A stretch of 64,000 nt of DNA from Vicinamibacterales bacterium (lineage in GTDB: Bacteria > Acidobacteriota > Vicinamibacteria > Vicinamibacterales > SCN-69-37): the NCBI GenBank assembly GCA_030827135.1, contig JAURFE010000001.1, forward strand, positions 876,368 through 940,367. The letters are read 5' to 3'. The notes under the pieces were generated by a model. It ran no database searches, was not told the DNA's origin, and was given only the letters and a program-made list of their open reading frames with translations. Within the stretch, counting starts at the first letter, position 1; every line of letters begins with the position of its first letter. Shown piece after piece: positions 59,642 to 64,000 of this stretch. Both the position numbers and the translations under genes were made by a program.

Positions 59642-60454
59642 GTGCTCGAAACGTTCACACAATGGCCAGCCGTCTGGCAGGCCCTCGCCGCTAGCCTGTT
59701 TACGTGGGGACTGACCGCCGTCGGCGCATCGGTGGTCTTTTTCTTCAAGGACATCAACCGAAAGGCGCTCGACACCGCGCTGGGGTTCACCGCCGGCGTG
59801 ATGATCGCCGCCAGCTTCTGGTCACTGCTCAATCCGGCCATCAACATGGCGGAGGAGATGGGCATGATCAAGTGGATCCCGGCCCTGGTGGGATTCCTTG
59901 CCGGCGCGTTCTCGATGCGGCTGGTCGACTACATCCTGCCGCACGTGCATCTCTTCGGAAAGATGACCGACGTCGAAGGTGTGAAGACATCGTGGCGCCG
60001 CACGACATTGCTCGTCCTGGCGATCACCCTGCACAACATTCCTGAAGGACTGGCAATTGGCGTGGCGTTTGGCGCCGTGGCCACCGGCTTTGATTCGGCC
60101 ACGCTCGGAGCGGCCATCGCCCTCGCCGTCGGCATCGGCATTCAGAACTGCCCCGAAGGCACGGCCATCGCCGTACCGTTGCGTCGCGAAGGCCTCTCGC
60201 GGTTCAAGTCGTGGTGGTACGGGCAGATGTCTGCCGCCGTCGAGCCCGTGGCCGCGGTGATTGGCGCTGCGGCCGTGCTGCTGATGCGTCCCCTCCTCCC
60301 CTACGCCCTCGCGTTCGCGGCCGGCGCCATGATCTTTGTGGTGGTTGAGGAAGTCATCCCCGAGTCGCACTCCGGCGGCAACGGCGACATGGCCACACTC
60401 GGGGCCATGGTCGGCTTTGCTGTGATGATGACGCTGGACGTCGCGCTGGGTTAA
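59642..60454 (+). CDS. ZIP family metal transporter
   Basis: 270 residues, GTG start. Eight predicted TM helices. The two metal-binding helices carry ITLHNIPEGLAIGVAFGA (TM4, HNxPEG at about 124-129) and GIQNCPEGTAIAVPL (TM5, NxPEG at about 170), the ZupT/ZIP signature. The loop DYILPHVHLFGKM (about 100) is a possible metal-binding site. It transports Zn2+ or another divalent metal into the cytosol. The spacer upstream is unusually AT-rich (TTTTTGATTAAAGCGTGATA and onward), where a promoter would be expected. The Met-rich exported protein follows on the same strand after 112 bp. Confidence 0.93.
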   Translation: MLETFTQWPAVWQALAASLFTWGLTAVGASVVFFFKDINRKALDTALGFTAGVMIAASFWSLLNPAINMAEEMGMIKWIPALVGFLAGAFSMRLVDYILPHVHLFGKMTDVEGVKTSWRRTTLLVLAITLHNIPEGLAIGVAFGAVATGFDSATLGAAIALAVGIGIQNCPEGTAIAVPLRREGLSRFKSWWYGQMSAAVEPVAAVIGAAAVLLMRPLLPYALAFAAGAMIFVVVEEVIPESHSGGNGDMATLGAMVGFAVMMTLDVALG

Positions 60455-60566
60455 TCGCCAACTCCCCCTCTGCACGTTCCTGATCACGTGCTCTTCTGCA
60501 CAGCGATCAGACTCCCCGCAGTGCGAACATCGACCGGTAACGTGTAAACCCGGAGGGAGTCCAATC

Positions 60567-60983
60567 ATGAGTGTGAAACAAATTCGACACGCGGTCTTCG
60601 TGGCGGTGGGTGTGCTGTCGGTCTCGGCGCTGGCGGCGCAGACGACGCAGATGCCCCAGCATCAGATGACGGATCAGATGAAGATGTCGCCTGACATGGC
60701 GAATAAGTGCCAGGCCAGGATGGCCGAACACGACAAGATGACGGCCGACATGAAAGCCGCCGATCAGAAGCTCGACGCGCTCGTGACAACCATGAACAAC
60801 GCGACGGCGTCAGCCAGGCCGGCCGCCACCGCCATCGTCGTCACCGAAATCGTGGCCCAGCGTCAGGCCATGCACGCCGGCATGATGACCATGCACCAGG
60901 GCATGATGAGCCACATGCTGGAGCACCTGGCCGACGGGAAGGAATCCATGGCGATGTGCCCGATGATGAAGCACAAGGGCTGA
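60567..60983 (+). CDS. Exported Met/His-rich protein, probable metal binding
   Basis: 138 residues. The signal peptide (HAVFVAVGVLSVSALAAQ) ends at about 25. The mature protein has about twenty methionines and ten histidines in clusters such as QMPQHQMTDQMKM, AMHAGMMTMHQGMMSHML and AMCPMMKHK. Met-rich and His-rich exported proteins usually bind copper or silver. It has no recognised domain. The neighbourhood (ZIP transporter, thioredoxin-like lipoprotein, heavy-metal-binding domain protein, TolC) points to metal handling. A strong hairpin follows 12 nt after its stop. Confidence 0.7.
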   Translation: MSVKQIRHAVFVAVGVLSVSALAAQTTQMPQHQMTDQMKMSPDMANKCQARMAEHDKMTADMKAADQKLDALVTTMNNATASARPAATAIVVTEIVAQRQAMHAGMMTMHQGMMSHMLEHLADGKESMAMCPMMKHKG

Positions 60984-60995
60984 TGTGACCGTAGC

Positions 60996-61020
60996 GCTCC
61001 GCCCCCGCAGGGGGCGGAGC
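60996..61020 (+). terminator. Strong hairpin after the Met-rich gene
   Basis: GCTCCGCCCCC (60996-61006) pairs perfectly with GGGGGCGGAGC (61010-61020) around GCA. An 11-bp stem with a triloop between convergent transcription units; no T tract follows. Confidence 0.8.
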
Positions 61021-61116
61021 GGCTCGCACTCATCCGCGCAGCTGAGGGCATGTCGATTCCATTGCCCGGCACGCCACGGGTACGGCCGACGCGGCCTTTA
61101 CGCCGGAAACATCCAG

Positions 61117-61491
61117 TCAGGATCGCAGCTTCGCCAGGGCCTCGAGAATCTGGGCGTGGGACGGAACTCCGTCCCGGTAGAACCGTCAGGTGGGTGGCGG
61201 CAGCGGCGGCTTCGGCTCGGCCAGGCCGAACACATCGCGACTGGCAAACAGCAGTGTCGGCGTGGGATACCCTCGCCGCACGTCGTCAGGCGGCAGCGTG
61301 TCGAGGTCGACGACGGTAAACGCCACGGGTGGTGCCAACGCCTGCGCGGCCGTCTCAAGGCTCGTGCGCATTTTCTCTGAGTCCATACATCCTGCGCGCG
61401 TCAGCAACACGACTGCGCCGTCAGGCGAAGGCGTCCCCGCACAGGCCGACATCAGCAGCACGCCCACTCCAAGCAGTGATCCCAGGCGCAC
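61117..61491 (-). CDS. Thioredoxin-like lipoprotein, candidate selenoprotein (TGA at residue 102)
   Basis: Read with the in-frame TGA (61186-61188) as Sec, this is 124 residues; without it, 101. The GTG start at 61491 overlaps the upstream stop (TAGTG). Lipobox LMSAC at about 16-20. A thioredoxin-like core follows: VVLLTRAGCMDSEKMRTSL (about 30-48), FTVVDLDTLPPDD, YPTPTLLFASRDVFGLAEP. It continues past the TGA with RFYRDGVPSHAQILEALAKL, ending TGA at 61117-61119. That tail looks like the end of such proteins, and related sequences as I recall have Cys before R-x-Y-x-x-G-V-P-S. A hairpin follows the TGA (61158-61175). There is no second Cys in the CMDS motif, so Sec102 or Cys38 would be the redox residue. 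Confidence 0.6.
61158..61175 (-). promoter_or_regulatory. Candidate SECIS hairpin for the thioredoxin-like lipoprotein UGA
   Basis: On the minus strand GGGACGG / CCGTCCC form a perfect 7-bp stem with loop AGTT. The stem begins 10 nt and the loop 17 nt after the TGA; the second loop base is G. This meets the published bacterial SECIS model as I recall it (G in the first two loop bases, loop 16-37 nt from the UGA). Confidence 0.6.
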
Positions 61492-62084
61492 TAACGACTC
61501 TCGGGACTGAGTCCGCCGGCTGGTCGCCGCCGTGCCGCGGTTGCCGTGTGCCGGATCTTCCATGCGCCGCCGTCCTTCGAGAGCACAAAGGTCGCCAACC
61601 CGCCGCTGTCGAGCACGCGCTCGGCCATCCTGGCCTTGATCATGTAGTCAGCGGTCACGTACGCGGCATTGTCGGCCAAAACGTGGGGCACGACGTTTGA
61701 GTGCCCAAACTCCAGGTTCTCGAACGACTTCAGTTCAGGACCGAGGTGGGTTTCGCTGTAGTCCTTCCAGCCACGATCGATACCGCTCCCTTCATAGACG
61801 ACCGTCTCGGGCGAGTACATCGTCGCCAGTCTGGCCAGGTCCTTCGCGAGGAACGCCGCGTCATAGGCCTTGAAGAAGTCGACGAGTTCCTTCTCCACCG
61901 GCGTCATGGCGCGCGCCGTGAGCGCCATGGCGCACACCGAGCAGGTGCCGGCCTTCGTCTCAAGCACGTGCGGGTGCATCGAGCAGGTGAACAGCTCTGC
62001 TGCAGCCTGTCTCGCGGACGTGCCGGACGACACGGCGGTCAACATGACGACGAGCACGAACGCGATACGCCTGATGGATTTCAT
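61491..62084 (-). CDS. Exported heavy-metal-binding domain fused to a SnoaL-like domain
   Basis: 197 residues. A signal peptide (IAFVLVVMLTAVSSGTSA) is followed by a heavy-metal-binding domain, FTCSMHPHVLE and GTCSVCAMALT (about 32-55), with the C-x-M-H-P and C-x2-C-x-M pattern found in copper-efflux proteins such as CusB-type adaptors. Residues 65-180 are a SnoaL/DUF4440-like domain (FKAYDAAFLAKDLARLATMY, VVYEGSGIDRGWKDYSETHL, and GGAWKIRHTATAARRR). The combination is uncommon. Periplasmic metal binding is inferred. The stop overlaps the start of the thioredoxin-like lipoprotein by one base, so they are coupled. The sialidase-like gene lies 26 bp upstream. Confidence 0.85.
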   Translation of the reverse strand: MKSIRRIAFVLVVMLTAVSSGTSARQAAAELFTCSMHPHVLETKAGTCSVCAMALTARAMTPVEKELVDFFKAYDAAFLAKDLARLATMYSPETVVYEGSGIDRGWKDYSETHLGPELKSFENLEFGHSNVVPHVLADNAAYVTADYMIKARMAERVLDSGGLATFVLSKDGGAWKIRHTATAARRRPAGGLSPESR

Positions 62085-62110
62085 GGCCCCTCCAATCGAG
62101 ATTCCAGTGC

Positions 62111-63355
62111 CTACTTTACGACTGCCGTGCGTACCTGGGTCGTGGGCCGCGAACCCGGGGTGACCGCCATCACCTCGGTCCAGGCGAACAGGAGCTGATT
62201 GCCGTCGCGGGCGACGCGCGGGTAGCCGCTGGACCGTGACGCCGCGAGGTCGGCGACTTTGATGGCCGCTCCCCTGACGCCGTTCGGTTGAATGCGGCGC
62301 ACCTTGAACTCGGCCTTCTTTTCAACCAGTTCAATCCACGTCGCCATCGCCGAACCGTCGGGCATCAGTTCCACATCCACACGCCCGAGCGTCGCCACCT
62401 CGTCGACACGAATCGGCGCACTGAAGGTGCGGCCGGCGTCCTTCGAAAATGCCACGTAGGCGCGGCCTGGGTCGTCCACGCCGGTGAACCAGCTGATCAC
62501 GACGTCCCGTCCCCGGGCGCTGAGCATGGGGCCGTTGACCGGGCACGCTGCGATCTGCCAGTTGTCGTTGTGCACGGCCCTGGGTTCGGTCCATTTGCCG
62601 TTTTCGAATCGCGACACATAGATATCCCGAATCTCGTCTTCCGTGCGATTGCGGAACGCGGCGATAAGACCGTCGCTTGTGACCGCGGCCGTCGTGGGAC
62701 AGCACTCACATACGCGTGTGTCGATCGGCATCTCCGACGTCTGCTTCCACGCCCCGTCGAACGTGCCGAACCGCACGGTCATCGCGCCGGTGCCGTGGCC
62801 ATCGTGGCCCTCGCCGGCCGCACCCGCCGGCGTCGTCTCACGTCCATCCAACCAGATGAGTCCAAGCCCGGCGCCCGGCACCTGGAACATCGACGCAAAT
62901 CCATGCTCCGTCTTGGTGCCATCGTGATGGGGCGTCACTGACGGCGACCACGTCTTGCCGTTGTCTGTCGAACGTGAGAGACGCACGTCATACGCGTAGG
63001 TCGATGCCCCACTCTTCTGCAACCAATGTCCAACGATCGACCCGTCGGCCAGTCGCAACACCGACGGCACGTCGGCCCAATTCACGAACCAGTCGGTGCC
63101 GGAGGCCACGGTCCTGACCTCGGACCAGCCCGTAGCGGTCTTCTCCGCGAACTTGAGCGACGCCAGATTGTTGTCACCGCGTTCGATCCAGCTCATCAAC
63201 ACGCCCTTGTCGGACACGGTGAGCTGCGGCGCTTCCGTGCGGGCACCGGCCGGCGACGTCAGCGGCTCGACCCGCGGCGACTGAGCCTGCGGGCTGACCG
63301 CCGCCACGGTCAACGACGACACAAGAACGGCGAAGGCGAAGAATGGTCGTTTCAT
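62111..63355 (-). CDS. Exported sialidase-like beta-propeller protein
   Basis: 414 residues. Signal peptide FAFAVLVSSLTVAAVSPQA. The six-bladed sialidase fold is indicated by Asp-box motifs: SRSTDNGKTWSPSV (about 128) and SKDAGRTFSAPIR (about 310), and by NDNW/YAYDV-type blade edges. The catalytic Arg triad and Tyr of true sialidases are not evident, so hydrolase activity is doubtful. An unusual CECC cluster (TRVCECCPTTA, about 218-221) could bind a metal, fitting the neighbourhood of metal-handling genes. It stands between the TolC-like protein and the heavy-metal-binding protein on the same strand, likely one operon. Confidence 0.8.
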   Translation of the reverse strand: MKRPFFAFAVLVSSLTVAAVSPQAQSPRVEPLTSPAGARTEAPQLTVSDKGVLMSWIERGDNNLASLKFAEKTATGWSEVRTVASGTDWFVNWADVPSVLRLADGSIVGHWLQKSGASTYAYDVRLSRSTDNGKTWSPSVTPHHDGTKTEHGFASMFQVPGAGLGLIWLDGRETTPAGAAGEGHDGHGTGAMTVRFGTFDGAWKQTSEMPIDTRVCECCPTTAAVTSDGLIAAFRNRTEDEIRDIYVSRFENGKWTEPRAVHNDNWQIAACPVNGPMLSARGRDVVISWFTGVDDPGRAYVAFSKDAGRTFSAPIRVDEVATLGRVDVELMPDGSAMATWIELVEKKAEFKVRRIQPNGVRGAAIKVADLAASRSSGYPRVARDGNQLLFAWTEVMAVTPGSRPTTQVRTAVVK

Positions 63356-63386
63356 AGGTGCTCCAGTCTAATGCCCAAATGGAGCC

Positions 63387-63404
63387 CAGGGGCTACAGCC
63401 CCTG
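63387..63404. terminator. CAGGGGCT-AC-AGCCCCTG hairpin across the TolC stop
   Basis: A perfect 8-bp inverted repeat with a 2-nt centre spanning the last codons and the TAG (63393-63395) of the TolC-like gene. It may terminate transcription or be a copy of a small repeat family (compare 9923-9944). Confidence 0.5.
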
Positions 63405-64000
63405 AGCTCCGTTCAGGATGCCAATCCAACTTTTCCACGCCAACTCAAGCGCCTCCGCCAGCGCTTCGCGCGTGCGAATCAGCCGTTCGCGAGCCATCAG
63501 GACCTGCGGATACGGAGAGGCCATCTGCTGAAAATTCTCCAGGTAGAGACGATACGCCTCTTCCGCCCTGGGGAGCACGTCATCCTGCAGCGCTTTTGCT
63601 CTGGCGGTGGCACTGGTGTAGTCGGCCCACAGCGTGGCGAACGTGTCCGCCATTGTCGCCTCGGTGCGATCAAGCGCCGCCTCTGCCGCACGCACACTCG
63701 CATTCGCCGCAAGCACCTGTCCGGCATTCCGGTCGAAGATCGGCAGACGCACACCGGCCTCGGCGCCGAAGCCCCAGCCTTTTGCGGATCCCCCACTCGT
63801 GCGCTCGCGGTCGAACCACGTTTCAGCCTTGAGCGCGAGGTCGGGCCACACGCCCTTCTGCGCGGATGTCACCAGCGTGCGCTGACGGGCAATCTCGAGC
63901 CGCGCCCCTGCCAGCATCGGGCTCTCCGCCATGAGGCGCGCGCGCGCGTCATCCCGGGAGAGCGCAGGGACGTCCGGCAACTGCGGCGCCCGTGCGCGAC
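63393..64000 (-). CDS. TolC-family outer-membrane efflux protein (partial, cut by the window edge)
   Basis: The last 202 codons of a longer gene whose start lies right of the window; the frame stays open to base 64000. The visible part corresponds to the second half of a TolC/OEP protein: long helical repeat with SPMLAGARLEIARQRTLVTS, then strands GWGFGAEAGVRLPIFDRNAG (the OEP beta segment), then long helices with Ala/Glu heptads (ASVRAAEAALDRTEATMADT) ending in KSWIGILNG. This is the outer-membrane channel of a tripartite efflux system; with the metal-binding proteins downstream, it is most likely for heavy metals such as copper. The pump and adaptor would be outside this window. Confidence 0.88.
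   Translation of the reverse strand, partial: RARAPQLPDVPALSRDDARARLMAESPMLAGARLEIARQRTLVTSAQKGVWPDLALKAETWFDRERTSGGSAKGWGFGAEAGVRLPIFDRNAGQVLAANASVRAAEAALDRTEATMADTFATLWADYTSATARAKALQDDVLPRAEEAYRLYLENFQQMASPYPQVLMARERLIRTREALAEALELAWKSWIGILNGAQGL

Overview
The window is GC-rich, densely packed bacterial chromosome. The gene content suggests Acidobacteriota, probably the Vicinamibacteria side. The supporting signs are three intact DUF885 proteins plus a DUF885 remnant, a DUF5916 outer-membrane protein, many exported beta-propeller proteins, exported oxidoreductases, and several families of palindromic or GGACCC-like dispersed repeats. This placement is inference; there is no rRNA or ribosomal marker here. 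No phage, insertion sequence or CRISPR array was seen. One tRNA (tRNA-Pro UGG) is present.

Layout. 1-11.7 kb: tail of an exported protein, LVIVD propeller, DUF305 lipoprotein, PLP decarboxylase, YtxH pair, an exported MidA-like methyltransferase, membrane-anchored gluzincin, GNAT, Na+/solute symporter, tRNA-Pro, exported alpha/beta hydrolase. 11.7-24.9 kb: DUF5916 barrel, Tat-type FAD oxidase, two DUF885 proteins, PQQ-like propeller, a decayed NarL regulator, and a TldE-TldD-M29 peptidase operon. 25-29.6 kb: PlsC, MASE1-GGDEF cyclase, RluA synthase, an unrecognised membrane protein with an NlpC/P60-like tail, single-domain response regulator. 29.6-36 kb: a formate operon (formate dehydrogenase catalytic subunit, NuoE-NuoF fusion, Fe-S subunit, formate-THF ligase). 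36-41.2 kb: P-type ATPase, CaCA antiporter, universal stress protein. 41.3-42.1 kb: two gene remnants and a three-way-junction repeat. 42-48.5 kb: symporter, ECF sigma operon with bactofilin-like/RDD membrane protein, third DUF885 protein. 48.6-54.3 kb: efflux adaptor, NtrY/NtrC-like pair, SpoIIE-type phosphatase regulator, exported methyltransferase. 54.3-58.6 kb: NUDIX, an isoquinoline-oxidoreductase-type molybdoenzyme with its cytochrome c, YaeQ. 58.7-64 kb: VOC dioxygenase, ZIP transporter, Met-rich exported protein, thioredoxin-like lipoprotein, heavy-metal-binding/SnoaL protein, sialidase-like propeller, TolC-type protein (cut by the window edge).

Main results. (1) The formate dehydrogenase reading frame is interrupted by a TGA exactly at the catalytic Cys/Sec position. 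A 7-bp hairpin with a GGTCT loop begins 11 nt downstream, so this is a selenoprotein and not a broken gene. (2) The thioredoxin-like lipoprotein at 61.1-61.5 kb also ends at an in-frame TGA. It is followed by 22 more plausible codons and by a perfect 7-bp hairpin whose loop starts 17 nt after the TGA. I propose it as a second, perhaps undescribed, selenoprotein. (3) The formate dehydrogenase large subunit is split between its Fe4S4 and molybdopterin domains, and the N-terminal half is encoded last in the operon. (4) Palindromic and low-complexity repeats have entered coding sequences in frame and supply the stop codons of several genes.
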